Source: Actinidia chinensis (lineage: Eukaryota > Streptophyta > Magnoliopsida > Ericales > Actinidiaceae). From it: a DNA stretch of 17,500 nt. Of the stretch, positions 8,662 through 17,500 are shown in pieces (within the stretch, counting starts at the first letter, position 1; the number at the start of each line of letters is the position of its first letter). The notes beneath the pieces were generated by a model, which worked only from the letters and a program-made list of their open reading frames with translations, did no database searches and had not been told where the DNA came from. The stretch is from positions 12,501-30,000 of the forward strand of contig VIGQ01000941.1 in the NCBI GenBank assembly GCA_009663005.1, written 5' to 3'. The position numbers and the translations under genes were made by a program.

Positions 8662-9370
8662 TGAATTATTAGAGGCTTGAATATGCCTCTAAAACAAAAG
8701 GGGATACTAATAATTAGGAATAACAAAGTTGTTATATGGAGAATATTGGAAAACACAAGACTCAGAGGCAACGTACAAAGTATGTGATTGTTGAAGAAGA
8801 AGTTTCAAGAGTTGGCAAACAATGATAATTTCCAGCAGGACCCGAATGGTAGAATCATGATCCTATGGCAGAAGACAGAGTGGAGTTTAGAAGCAAAGAG
8901 GCAGTGCTCAGTAATTCATTGCCTGGCTACGTGTAAGTATCTTCATAAGTTTAGTCAGCTTGGTTTTTATGATTACACAAGGTAGTGGGTAGAAAGACAA
9001 ATTATGGGACAATCTAAGTAAGTTTAACCCACAGTTGATCTTCCTTGGTATAATGCGGTGATTTTAACAAGGTCCTAAATCGTTAGGAGAAAATAATGGG
9101 CTGACGGTTAGCCATACGAGATGAGAGATTTTCAAAGATGTTGTTATGAACTTACATTTCTGGACTTGAGGCATACTGGTCTCCATTATACCTGGACCAA
9201 TAATTCAGTATGGAGTAAATGGATAGGGCTATGGTATATGGTATAAACTCAGATGGTCAGGAAGGGTAAAAGTTGTGGCCAATTTGGTCTCCTGGCAAAT
9301 GCTTCCGATTCATTCTCCATGTGTTGTAGTTACTATGTTTGATATTAAAGAGAAGGGGATGCTAGACCGT
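8662..9370 (+). other. ORF2 AP endonuclease domain remnant
   Basis: The L1 endonuclease nicks target DNA. The GDFN motif (9057-9068), which carries a catalytic Asp and Asn, is intact. TWTNN (9190-9204) and the late HSPCVV block (near 9310-9335) are present in shifted frames. The 65-codon frame at 8788-8985 is the longest uninterrupted piece and contains DPNGRIMILWQKTEW, a segment typical of this domain. Confidence 0.8.
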
Positions 9371-9532
9371 TAAATTTTTTTAATATGGGGACACACACAG
9401 CTCTGATATTTTGATAAGTCGCAGGGTGTGGAGGTTAACGTGCATGGAACTGAAATGTACAAGCAGCACGAGCTTAAGGCCCTAAAGCAGCACCTCTAAA
9501 GGAGTTGAATAAACTCCATTTTTCCATATCTC

Positions 9533-9548
9533 TTTTTTTTTTTTTTTT
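9533..9548 (+). repeat. T16 homopolymer inside ORF2
   Basis: A run of 16 T, then G and seven more T, interrupts the region between the endonuclease and reverse transcriptase. It is longer than any coding sequence there would need, so it looks like slippage after the copy became inactive. Confidence 0.85.
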
Positions 9549-10017
9549 GTTTTTTTATCCTTCTATGCCCGAGCAGCTGACTGTGACGAGGATCTCCAAA
9601 GTGCCAACAATGTTGCAGATAATCCGAGGGCTGAGCTCTTCAAAATAAATTGCTGAGTAGGAAGAAAGGCAACAAGGCTAGCAGAGAGGTTGAACTAAGT
9701 TCTGCTCCCAGCTAGCTAAGTCAAAGTCATCAAGCACAGCGACAGAGGAACAAAATTTTTTCAGATCTAAATTAAGAGCAACAAAGCAAGAAATGGGATA
9801 GTTCTCGATCAGATGCGAATGGGGGTGATGACCACATCACCCAAAGGTTGGTTCCCTTTTTGTTCGATATTATATGAATTTCTAGGCACAGAAAGGACGT
9901 CAGCGTCTGGAAAGTGAGTTCCTCATGGAGGAAGTTGGGTAAGTGATATCCAGGTATGGATCTTATCAGACCAGTGGACAGGAGGAGGAAATTTAAAGCA
10001 GCGACATATGGCTCGGA

Positions 10018-11082
10018 GATGATAAAGCCCCTGGGCCAGACGGGTACCTGCATGTTCTTCAAAACGTCCTGGAGTATTATTGGTGAGGATGTTGTTTAAG
10101 CAATCAAAGAGTTCTTTATGTTTTCTGGAATATCATTAATCAGATAAACCATGCAATAATTGCTCTGGTTCCCAACTCAGCAATGCAACTAGAGTAGAGG
10201 ATTTTAGACCAATATCTGCTTAATGTTATGTACAAATTATTTCAAAAATCCTAGCATCGAGGCTAAGTCCCATTTTGGAGAGTCTTAGATCCGCCCAATC
10301 AGCGTTGTTCCTAATATAAGTATGGTTGAAAATATCTACATGAGCTGCAGGAGCTTTTGCGGAAAATATACTTGGAACATAATTTCACCAAGATGCATAT
10401 TGAAGTGGACCTTATAGGAAAAGAGTATGATACAAGTTTAACTGGAGTTTTTGAGATGCTCTTTTGGGTTCAAATTCCCTCATATGTTTGTAAGGGATTA
10501 TGCAGTGCGTGGTGACAACCTCCTACTCATTATCCAGAAATGGTACGACTACGATGGTTGCGTTGTTTTTAAGGGGAAGCAAGGGTTAGCAAGGGCCCGC
10601 TCTCGCATTCTTATTGCTGTTTGCTTGGAAGTGTTATCTAGGAAAGCTAGGAAGGCTAAAAGAATCCCGAGTTCAAACAGCATCCCAAGTGCCTAGAGTT
10701 GTCCATTCCCATCTGCTTTTGCAGATGACTAATTCTCTACGCAGGGGATATGCCATTCAGTGAAGTTAATTGAGTTAATATGAATGCATCAAGCAATTTG
10801 GGAATTATTCTGGGCTTGTGCATTAATGCATCCAAGTCATGTGTTTCATGGCAGGAATTAGTTACAGAGGAGATGGAAGAGATAGAAACTATAACTGGGT
10901 TCAGCAAAGGAGGGAGTCCCCTTCAGATATTGGGCATTCCAATGGCGCGTTCCAGACTTCCATTAATCAATTTCGTCCACTTATTAGTAAAATTTCAGAG
11001 TATATCAATGCACTGGGCAGGTGGCCAACCCGTTCGTACGCAGGAAAGATGTGAGTTAATCAAAGCAGTTTTGACAAGGTAG
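10018..11082 (+). other. ORF2 reverse transcriptase domain remnant
   Basis: Conserved blocks appear in order: DDKAPGPDGY, a FF--SW-IIGEDVV-like block at 10058-10098, INHAIIALVPNS, DFRPIS, EVLSRK in the 81-codon frame 10451-10696, the FADD block, and the ING/NASKS-TGF-LGIP segment in the 100-codon frame 10780-11082. The catalytic FADD is out of frame with its neighbours because of an extra T in the TTTT run before GCAGATGAC (10721-10729). Confidence 0.88.
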
Positions 11083-12046
11083 AATGTTTTTGGCTAGCTA
11101 TCCTCCCAATTCCAGGGGCGTCAGGATAAGACATCACTTCATTATGCATGAATTGTTTATGAGGTGGGAAAAGCAAATGGTTCAAAAGGCCCCTGGTGGC
11201 GTGGAAGATATTTGTTGTAGGCCAAAGCGGAAGAGGATTAGTTATGGACCTAATGCATGGATTGGGCTCTGGTGGCTAAAGATCTTGGAAATTTTCAATC
11301 AAGAAAAGATACGATGTGGGATGGGTGAAATGGATTAACCAAGTGCTATATGAAAAAAAGCACTCCTTCTGGACTATACACCATCGAAAGGATTCACAAA
11401 TGGTCAGGCAGCTGAGTGTATGAGTTGTTAATCAGAGATAAAAATAATAGCAAGCAGAAGGGTCACGCCAAGAAGCTCTGGACAGAACCAAGCAATTTGT
11501 AACTCAAGAGCATTAATGTAAAAGTTGCTATGAATTTTTCAGAAACAAAGGGGCTAGCTGCATTGGACAAAAAATTATTGGCATAATCGATCCTGCCCAC
11601 AACAATCATTAGTCTATGGTGGGCATCAAAGAAAGCGTCTACTAGATAGAATGGACAGAGCATAGTTGAAGATTTGCATTCATTGTTCTGTGTGGGTATC
11701 AAATGGAGTCTTTGGACCACCTGTTTTTCAATGCTCAGTGACCAGGCCAAGTGGGGATGGAGAATCAAAGCGTGGTTGGCTTCGATAGAGATTAGACTAC
11801 TCTCAGGCATCTATTAAATGGATTAGCAAGGAGGGTCGGGGAACAGGGAGTCCAAGCCATAGCTAAAAGGCTGGCATTAATGCGTGGTTACTGTTTATGG
11901 AAGCATAGAAATATTAGAATGTTCGAAGGAAGGTTATTGATCCCTCTAGCATGATTAGGGACTCAAATTTCAAATATATAGAGCAGGTTCAGGGGGTTTT
12001 TCCCAGAATTCAAGGATCTGTGAATGGGGTTGTTCAGGGTAGCTGA
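11083..12046 (+). other. ORF2 C-terminal region remnant
   Basis: Pieces such as FKRPLVAWK (near 11180-11206), KKHSFW (near 11355-11372) and the YCLWKHRN block at 11889-11912 match the C-terminal, zf-RVT-containing part of plant LINE ORF2. The zinc ligands themselves could not be read. The final piece from 11951 is open for 31 codons to the TGA at 12044. Confidence 0.65.
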
Positions 12047-12375
12047 GTTGCTGGGCTATTGGGTCTATATTTTGGGAGTTGTGAGTTGCCGCGTAGCTTT
12101 TGTATAGTTGTGGTCTAGTTTTTGAGTTGTAGGTATTTCCCCTATTGTTTGGATCCCCCCCCCCCTTCCTCTTTACTTGTGGTTTTGTAATTTTCCCCGC
12201 ATGTGGGTTTTGGTCTTTTGGCCTTATCAGGCTATTGTGTTTTAGATTTGTGAGGGGGTCCAGCTTTTTGCCTGTTCTCCCTTAGTGTTTGTGTTCGTGG
12301 GTCATGTGCCTTTTGTCTGCCTCTTGGGAATGTCCGGAGGCCCATTTCTTGATCAATATATTCTTTTTACCTGTC
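12047..12375 (+). other. LINE 3' UTR
   Basis: This T/G-rich non-coding tail lies between the last ORF2 stop and the A tail. It includes an 11-base C run at 12155-12165 and ends TTGATCAATATATTCTTTTTACCTGTC. That ending is of the kind often seen just before the A tail of plant LINEs. Confidence 0.75.
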
Positions 12376-12386
12376 AAAAAAAAAAA
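12376..12386 (+). other. LINE poly(A) tail
   Basis: Eleven A residues end the element. The sequence after this (CAAGTGTCTTATC) returns to AT-rich flank. Confidence 0.8.
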
Positions 12387-12986
12387 CAAGTGTCTTATCT
12401 TCTAAAGAACCTATGCACTCAATGTAAATATTACAAGTCATACTAACCTAGAGAAAAAAAAAGGCACATCAAGCCACGTCATCTCTGTATAAAACTGAAC
12501 GCCGTGATTTTATAAAACATTTTAGGAACCCACACAACATATCACTATAGAGTGGTCCGAACTCCTTTAGGAAGACGGCATGAACTAAAGTCCCCCATCA
12601 ACCATCAATTGGCAGCATATCACAATTTGTGGTCTATTGAGGATAAATTATACCATTTCACTAAAGTGTGAGTATTCTCATTGGTTCATAATTAATATTA
12701 ATTTTTATTTCGCACCCTTGTCTATCTAAACCTATTGTAATTCAGCCACTCGCTAACACGTTCCATTTTTAATGAAGATGATAGTATTTATATTTCTAAT
12801 CCTGTATCATACCAGTTTCTCAAATCCTAAAAAATCTTCTTAACCCATTTACATAGGTGAGTGTACAAAGTAAAAAAATATTATTCACTAAGGACACCAA
12901 TGTGGAATTACTCAAGCCTTAAGGGAAAAACAATATAATTTAACCTAAGTATTTAAAAATCTTCCAAAATGAGAGTGACCTACACA
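12387..12986. other. AT-rich non-coding DNA
   Basis: No gene is visible. CCACGTCATC followed by TGTATAAAAC at 12474-12495 resembles a G-box-like element with a TATA box. No coding region lies downstream within transcription-start distance, so I do not call a promoter. Confidence 0.4.
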
Positions 12987-13219
12987 GTGTTATAGAAAGT
13001 GTCCGTTTAGGCGCTAAGCCCCCCGCCCACCCGCTTACTGCTTTTAGAATACTGAAGCGAAAATGCCCTAAAACCTAGGAGACGTTCTAAAAATATTGAA
13101 GTAAGAGAATTTCATGAAAAAGATTTCTATCAGATCAGGAAACGGGAAAAAAAGGAGATGAAGGATATGAATTGAGTCCAACGGAGGGAGAGTTCTTGGA
13201 GGATATGAAAAAAAAAGAG

Positions 13220-13251
<32 letters not shown>

Positions 13252-13438
13252 ATTATATTATTCAATATTAAATAGTTGAACTCTCTATTTTGATGTCATT
13301 TCTTTATTAGAATTGAATAAAGTGGTCATTTAAATTATTTTTAGTAAATTATTAAATTTTCTAAATAAATAATTAATTAAAAAAATGCCTAGACCCCCCG
13401 CATAGCGTTAGGCACTCGTTACCAGTTTTTAGAACCTG
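12987..13438. mobile_element. Possible non-autonomous DNA element with degenerate TIRs
   Basis: The left end GTGTTATAGAAAGTGTCCGTTTAGGCGCTAAGC (12987-13019) resembles the reverse complement of the right end (about 13400-13436, GCATAGCGTTAGGCAC...TTTTTAGAACC). The GC-rich termini carry TAGGCGCTAAGC-like motifs that I recall from a widespread plant repeat. The interior is A/G-rich then AT-rich and has no coding frame. The size of about 450 bp suits a MITE-like element. No clear target site duplication was found. Confidence 0.38.
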
Positions 13439-14659
13439 CCAACAAAACTACCCAAACCACTTTTTGCCATTGGAATGTCTTATCGGACTAATGAGTCTGG
13501 ATTCTCGCGTTGACAAATCTTGATCGTGTGCTTAAACTTAAATCAATTCATCCATTGGAGAAGGAAGTGATATTTTTGGGGAAAAAAACAATCTCAAGGA
13601 AATCTAGCCATTGAATTGATTCAATTAATTTCAATCGTAGATAGCGGAAGATAAATTTGAGATTCAAAAATAAGTTGGGGTGTTTTAGATTATAGATGGT
13701 AATATTTTTGCAAATTATCTTTTTAGTAATTTACAAACAATGTATTTTTATTAACAATAAATTAAAAATGAATAAACAAATACAAAAAAACTAAAATTTC
13801 AAAGGAAATAATTTATGTATTGATAAATAACTGTCGAATCATAATGCATTACTCCTTATTTCCCTATAAAGTATAATGTTAAGAGGGAAAAAAATTCCTG
13901 GGTCGTCTCTCCACCATGTCAAACTATTTTAGATTTTTTATTTTCGGATCAGTTAGAAAACCAATGAAGTCTGTGTCTAAAAATTTAAAAAGTTCATGTA
14001 TGAAGACAAACCATGCTTGCCTACTAAGTTAGTTGCTACGGAAAAAAAGTAATTAAAACTATTTTATTAAATACTGCAAAAAAAATATTAAATAGTTCTA
14101 ACATGACATTAGCCACCTAAAGAGGCACCTGATAAGTGGTGCTGGCTAAAAATTTTAGCAATGTAGGTATATCACAGTCACAATAAACTTTCCTGAAGTT
14201 AAGGGTATGGGTAATTTCTCTTATTCCAGTGTTAGAATGAGCGGTCTAGCAATTTACACTGCCACGGCGGAATCACCTTTACATTCAAGCTGATCCAATA
14301 TTTGGCGTTTTCAACAAAATTATGTCAATTCCAATTTCATCCATCTCTAGGACTACTTTAGAAGGATTGCTTCAAAACTTTAAAACTCAAAAAATAAATT
14401 AATTATGATTACGTGCCACAATTTACGATCCCATGCACTTCTGATATGTGGGCAAGGTAGGACCCAACTCATTATTTTAATGTTTCTGACCGCACATTAA
14501 CAATTGATTCCACTTGGAAGCTCAAAAAACAGATTCTTTGTCTTTATAATTGGAATTCTTCCCACATAATGCCCAAGCAATTTTGGTTTCAATTAACCGA
14601 TGTTTTTATAGTAATATGGTATTCAAAATTATACTTTCACACAGCATTACTTTTGATAA
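13439..14659. other. AT-rich non-coding DNA
   Basis: I see no gene, gag or protease remains in this stretch. The only structured item is the inverted repeat at 14109-14149. Confidence 0.45.
14109..14149. repeat. Short two-part inverted repeat
   Basis: TTAGCCA (14109-14115) pairs with TGGCTAA (14143-14149), and GCACC (14125-14129) pairs with GGTGC (14138-14142). Together they give a bulged hairpin. It may be a remnant of a small transposon, but nothing else supports that. Confidence 0.5.
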
Positions 14660-14689
14660 TGCAAAAACCATAACTTTTTCCCCAAAAGA

Positions 14690-15100
14690 CCGTTTTTCCT
14701 TGCCAAATCGACTTTTGACAATTTAAATGGACGCCTTATCGGGATATCCACCCAGATCAAAATGTACGCCTCCTAACATGGAAGAAACTTCCTTTATCAC
14801 AAGGCGTGGGCTATATTGTTACAAAGTCATGATGGCCCGTTCGGGTGAGAAATGCTGGGGCGACGTATCAAAGATTAGTCAATAAATGTTCAAGGAACAA
14901 TGGAAAAGACCATGAAGTGTCATAGATGATATACTAGTTAAAAGTCTCTATCATCCGCCACAATTCGCCCCCCTTAAAGATCATTTACATCCTGCGTCGC
15001 CATCGGATGATGTTGATCCCTCCAAATGCCATCTTTGGAGTGTCGGCCGGGAAATTTTAGGATTTCTGGTCACCAAGTGTGGAATTGAGGTAAACCGGAT
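14690..15100 (+). pseudogene. Gypsy reverse transcriptase domain, broken
   Basis: Reverse transcriptase copies element RNA into DNA. KDRFSLP (near 14687-14707) and MDALSGY (14738-14758) give the fingers/palm blocks, with coding sequence apparently missing between them. NAGATYQRLVNK (14851-14886) follows. The catalytic block is VIDDILVKSL (14919-14948), with both Asp kept but the usual aromatic residue before them disturbed. DPSKC (near 15015-15030) and FGVSAGKF (15034-15057) are followed by LGFLVTKCGIEV in another frame. At least three frame changes occur. The N-terminal part of the domain is missing upstream of about 14660. Confidence 0.87.
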
Positions 15101-15740
15101 CAGATCAAGCCTAACGCGATGAGCTTCTCCTAGAAATATCGAGAAGTACAACAGCTGACTAGGCGGTAGCCGCCCCCTCAATAGATTTGTCCTCCAAATC
15201 GCGGACAAGTGCCCCTATTCTTTAAAATCTGAGAAAAAACCCAGTCTTTTCAAGGAATTGAGGAATCTGAAATGCGTTCCACAGCTGAGGAAGTAATCTC
15301 TCGGGCCTCCGCCTTTACTCCCAATTCCCGACCACCGCCACCACCGGCGAAGATCTTTACGTATATTTATCTATCATCCCTCCTCGCCTACCGCAGTGAG
15401 TGTTTGTGCTTACATCCGAGAAGAGATCAATCCAAAGACCCATATAATTACATAGCAAGTCTTAAATTGGGTGCAGAGGCCAGATATCCGAGATTGAAAA
15501 GCTCGCCTATTCCCTAATGATGCCGCTAGAAAACTTCGTCATTACTTTCAAGAAGCCCATCCATCATAGTATTGACTGATCACCACTAAAGCAGATCTTC
15601 CAACGACCAGACACTCAGTCGACTCCCCTTAATGGTCCATTGACTATAGTGAGTTCCACATTGAATCAGGCCGAGGATGGCATAAAAGCCCAGGCCCTGG
15701 CTGATTTCATTGTCGAAAATCCACCCATGAAGGCACTCCA
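15101..15740 (+). pseudogene. Gypsy RNase H domain, broken
   Basis: RNase H removes the RNA strand during reverse transcription. LNRFVLQIADKC (15177-15212) is the connection block. A region near 15340-15420 with AVS and YIREE-like pieces corresponds to the RNase H start. The KQIFQRPDT piece (near 15591-15617) and IKAQALADFIVEN (15682-15720) mark its end. The 81-codon frame at 15272-15517 overlaps it but mixes frames. Frameshifts and stops are present throughout. Confidence 0.82.
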
Positions 15741-16160
15741 CAACCAGAAACTCTCCTCCTAAAACAAAATTCCCAAAGAACCCAACCTCAGAAAGACCTC
15801 GCCCATTGGATTATTAATGCGTGGATGGCTTTCTAACTATAACTTGTGAGCAGGACTCGGCATACAAACTCCATCACGCGTCAAATGAGTAAATAGCCAT
15901 AGAATAGGATTTAAAGCCACTAATAATGAACCGAGTACGAAGCCTTCTCAGGCCTGTCTAAAAGTAGGGCCAGTGAAGTTAGGTGGCACAATCTTTGGAA
16001 ATCGTTCAGTGACTCACAACTGGTGGTAACCAGTTCAGGGGACTACCTCGCCAGGACGCAAGAATGATGGCTTAATTGGGCGAGGTAAGGCCGCATTCAC
16101 AAGATCAAGAAGTTTCAAAATCCCCAAATCCCCCGAGAAGATAATAAAAGGCAGACGCCT
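15741..16160 (+). pseudogene. Second RNase H (archaeal-type, Tat lineage), broken
   Basis: Tat elements are known to carry an additional RNase H between the first one and integrase. Here SGAGLGIQTPS (near 15850-15882), GFKATNNE (15907-15930) and SDSQLVVTSSGDY (16008-16046) match its conserved blocks. The Glu after NN and the Asp of SDSQ, which are catalytic positions in RNase H folds, are retained. An ARTQE-like piece follows. Stops between the blocks show it is not translated as a whole. Confidence 0.8.
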
Positions 16161-16269
16161 TAAGCTATCTCCGGGCAATCAACTTTTGAATTTATTTCGA
16201 ATAGGTCATACCTCTAGAATTTCTAGCTAGCCTAAGCATTGGGGTCCACCAATCAAATCTCCTAACAGA

Positions 16270-17150
16270 AGAAAGTCCGACTGGATGGACGAAATTATTG
16301 CCTATCTCCAAGAAGGGACCCTACCAAAAGATAAACTCCAGCTCCCGTCTCCATACAGATCTGCAAGATTTGGCATATTCCAAAGAAAAACTATACCAAA
16401 GGTCTTTTTCAGAACCACTTTTGAGGTGGTCTCCACCCAGAAGAAGCAGAATACGTTCTAAAAGAAATACACCGAAGGCAATCTGCGGGAATCACTACAC
16501 TTCCGGAGCAAGGTCATTGGCGAGGAAAACATTCGCCAAGGGTATTTTTGGATGACCATAGAAACGAGTGCGGCTACGTATATAAGGAATGCACAAGTGT
16601 CAGAGGTTTTGCCGCACCCCGTCAGCCGTCGCCTCCCCCACACTGAGATGGTACCGATGTCAAGGCCCTTGGCCATTTGCCCCCAGTGGGAATAGATATA
16701 CTAACTTGGGTTCCCCCCTACCACGGCTCCCTTGCAAAGGAAATTCTTGATCGTCGCCATAAGACTATTTTATTTAATGGATCAAAGTTTCAAACCTCTC
16801 GCCAACGATTACTGAGAAATAGCCTGGTTTTCGTAGGGAAGCACCTTGTTGCAGATTCGGAATCCCAAGGTTATCATCTCGGACAACGCAAGGCATTCAA
16901 CAATGAACAATTTAAGTTATTCTGCTCGTAGATCTCGCATCTCCCATCATTTCTCCTCCCGGTCATCTCAGGCCCTAATGGGCAAGTTTGAAGTAACCAA
17001 TCGTACCATCCTCAGGAAATTTGAAGGCGAGGTTAGAAGGTCAAAAAGCGAAATTGGCAAAGCTTCAACATACTTTGGCTTATCATACTACTACCAGATT
17101 CCTATGGGTTGAAACTCATACTCCATGGTCTTTTCGGTACTGAATCGGTC
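16270..17150 (+). pseudogene. Gypsy integrase, broken
   Basis: Integrase inserts the DNA copy into the host chromosome. DWMDEIIAYLQEGTLP (16279-16326) begins the N-terminal part. GNH--SGARSLA lies in the 85-codon frame 16298-16555, and a Cys-containing zinc-finger remnant lies near 16576-16610. All three catalytic residues can be seen: Asp in GIDIL (16695-16697), Asp in IISDN (16882-16884) and Glu in FEVTNRTILR (16990-16992). The last two are 36 codons apart, which is DD35E spacing. The first Asp is in a different frame from the other two, so the protein is not intact. The frame 16846-17112 is the longest clean piece. Confidence 0.88.
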
Positions 17151-17500
17151 ATACCAGTAGAAATAGGTATGCCGAGCTCAGGATTTCAAATTTTCGACAT
17201 AAAGAGAAAAGCAATGCGGCCGAGCTCAGACTCAACCTGGATCTGCCTCGGAGAGAAGAGAAAATGCCAAACTATGCCAATCCTTTACAATGCCAGTCGC
17301 CAATATATAATCCAAAAGGGTCAACACCGATCATTCCTTCCTAGCGACCGGGTCCTTGTGTCGGAGGTCACCCTGTCACTAAAGAACCAAATGCAGGAGC
17401 TCGGCCCATGTGGGAAGGTCCTTACAAGTCTCAAAGGTCTCCAAATCATGGACTTACTGATTAGAGGACCGCAAACGGAACAGCCTTTTACATCCCTAGC
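17151..17500 (+). pseudogene. Gypsy integrase C-terminal region, partial
   Basis: After the catalytic core, an integrase C-terminal part continues in broken frames. WEGPYK (near 17409-17428) is the conserved block near the end of gypsy pol. The polyprotein end, polypurine tract and 3' LTR would lie to the right of the window. Confidence 0.7.

Larger units (their letters stand above)
8648..12046 (+). pseudogene. LINE ORF2 (AP endonuclease-reverse transcriptase), broken
   Basis: ORF2 performs target-primed reverse transcription: the endonuclease nicks DNA and the reverse transcriptase copies the RNA. The ATG overlaps the ORF1 stop (TAATG, 8646-8650). It leads into IIRGLNMPLKQKG (8665-8703), the usual N-terminus of plant LINE ORF2. 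Endonuclease pieces follow: GDFNKVLNR at 9057-9083 and GLHYTWTNNS at 9178-9207. RT pieces are DDKAPGPDGY (10018-10047), INHAIIALVPNS (10144-10179), DFRPIS (10200-10217), a shifted FADD block (about 10715-10729), then LGLCINASKS and LGIPMA within 10780-11082. A late YCLWKHRNIRMFEGR block (11889-11933) precedes a TGA at 12044. The span of about 1,130 codons is near the family norm. Stops and indels in every domain make it non-functional. Confidence 0.9.
6300..12386 (+). mobile_element. Near full-length, inactivated L1-type LINE
   Basis: All parts of a plant non-LTR retrotransposon occur in order on the + strand. They are a leader, ORF1 with a DUF4283-type motif and CCHC knuckle, ORF2 with AP endonuclease and reverse transcriptase, a 3' UTR and an 11-base A tail (12376-12386). 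The length of about 6.1 kb agrees with a complete copy of this class. Both ORFs contain many stops and frameshifts, so the copy is dead. The 5' boundary near 6300-6320 is estimated from the change from A-rich flank to leader-like sequence. I could not find a convincing target site duplication next to the A tail. Confidence 0.92.
14660..17500 (+). mobile_element. Ty3/gypsy retrotransposon, Tat lineage, pol remnant (truncated)
   Basis: Reverse transcriptase, RNase H, a second RNase H and integrase follow each other on the + strand over 2.8 kb, the Ty3/gypsy order. The wording of the blocks (LNRF then ADKC in the connection, KAQALADF at the end of the first RNase H, ATNNE and DSQLVV in the second) points to the Tat lineage, which carries two RNase H domains. 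Gag, protease and the 5' LTR are absent upstream, and the 3' end lies beyond the window. The region is visibly more GC-rich than its left flank. Many stops and frameshifts show that it is inactive. Confidence 0.88.

Noticed and set aside
9772..10062. 96-codon reverse-strand frame
   Set aside because: It is antisense to ORF2 between endonuclease and reverse transcriptase, covering the DDKAPGPDGY block on the + strand.
11463..11810. 115-codon reverse-strand frame
   Set aside because: It lies antisense to the ORF2 C-terminal region, which accounts for the sequence on the + strand.
12474..12495. CCACGTCA plus TGTATAAAAC as a promoter
   Set aside because: No coding region follows within a plausible distance, and such motifs occur by chance in AT-rich DNA.
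13485..13530. CTAATGAG phrase reminiscent of a hammerhead ribozyme core, as in plant retrozymes
   Set aside because: The core requires CTGATGA and a GAAA element; both are absent.
14981..15208. 75-codon reverse-strand frame
   Set aside because: It is antisense to the gypsy reverse transcriptase/RNase H junction read on the + strand.

Overview
The window looks like nuclear DNA of a flowering plant, probably a eudicot. It is AT-rich, no host gene can be read in it, and its coding content is the remains of plant retrotransposons. The two large ones are an L1-type LINE with a DUF4283/CCHC ORF1 and a Ty3/gypsy element of the Tat lineage. There are no bacterial-style operons, CRISPR arrays, rRNA or tRNA genes. 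I cannot name the species.

Left third (1-6300): non-coding and repeat-derived. It holds pyrimidine-rich tracts with telo-box motifs (310-620), a pyrimidine-to-purine strand switch (775-1068), and a diverged pair of inverted repeats (1228-1875 against 4380-4990). The inverted repeats enclose 2.5 kb that includes an LTR-like segment (about 2078-3530) with a 45-48 bp tandem repeat and a plausible intron. At 5590-5790 there is a small retrotransposon remnant in reverse orientation, with an initiator-Met-type primer binding site.

Middle (about 6300-12386): one nearly full-length but heavily mutated LINE on the + strand. Its layout is a 5' leader, ORF1 (DUF4283 motif, CCHC zinc knuckle, lysine-rich tail), ORF2 starting on the ORF1 stop (TAATG), a 3' UTR and an A11 tail. 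ORF2 keeps recognisable AP endonuclease, reverse transcriptase and C-terminal regions. All are broken by stops and frameshifts, and the FADD catalytic motif carries a one-base shift. The element cannot be active.

Right third (12387-17500): AT-rich spacer with a possible non-autonomous DNA element (12987-13438), then the pol region of a Tat-lineage Ty3/gypsy element (about 14660 to the window end). The order is reverse transcriptase, RNase H, a second RNase H, integrase. Gag, protease and the 5' LTR are missing from the window, and the 3' part runs off the edge.

Nothing here supports a functional protein-coding gene or a new biological system. The points most worth checking are the inverted-repeat pair with its enclosed LTR-like unit, the TAATG junction of the LINE, and the dual RNase H arrangement of the gypsy pol.
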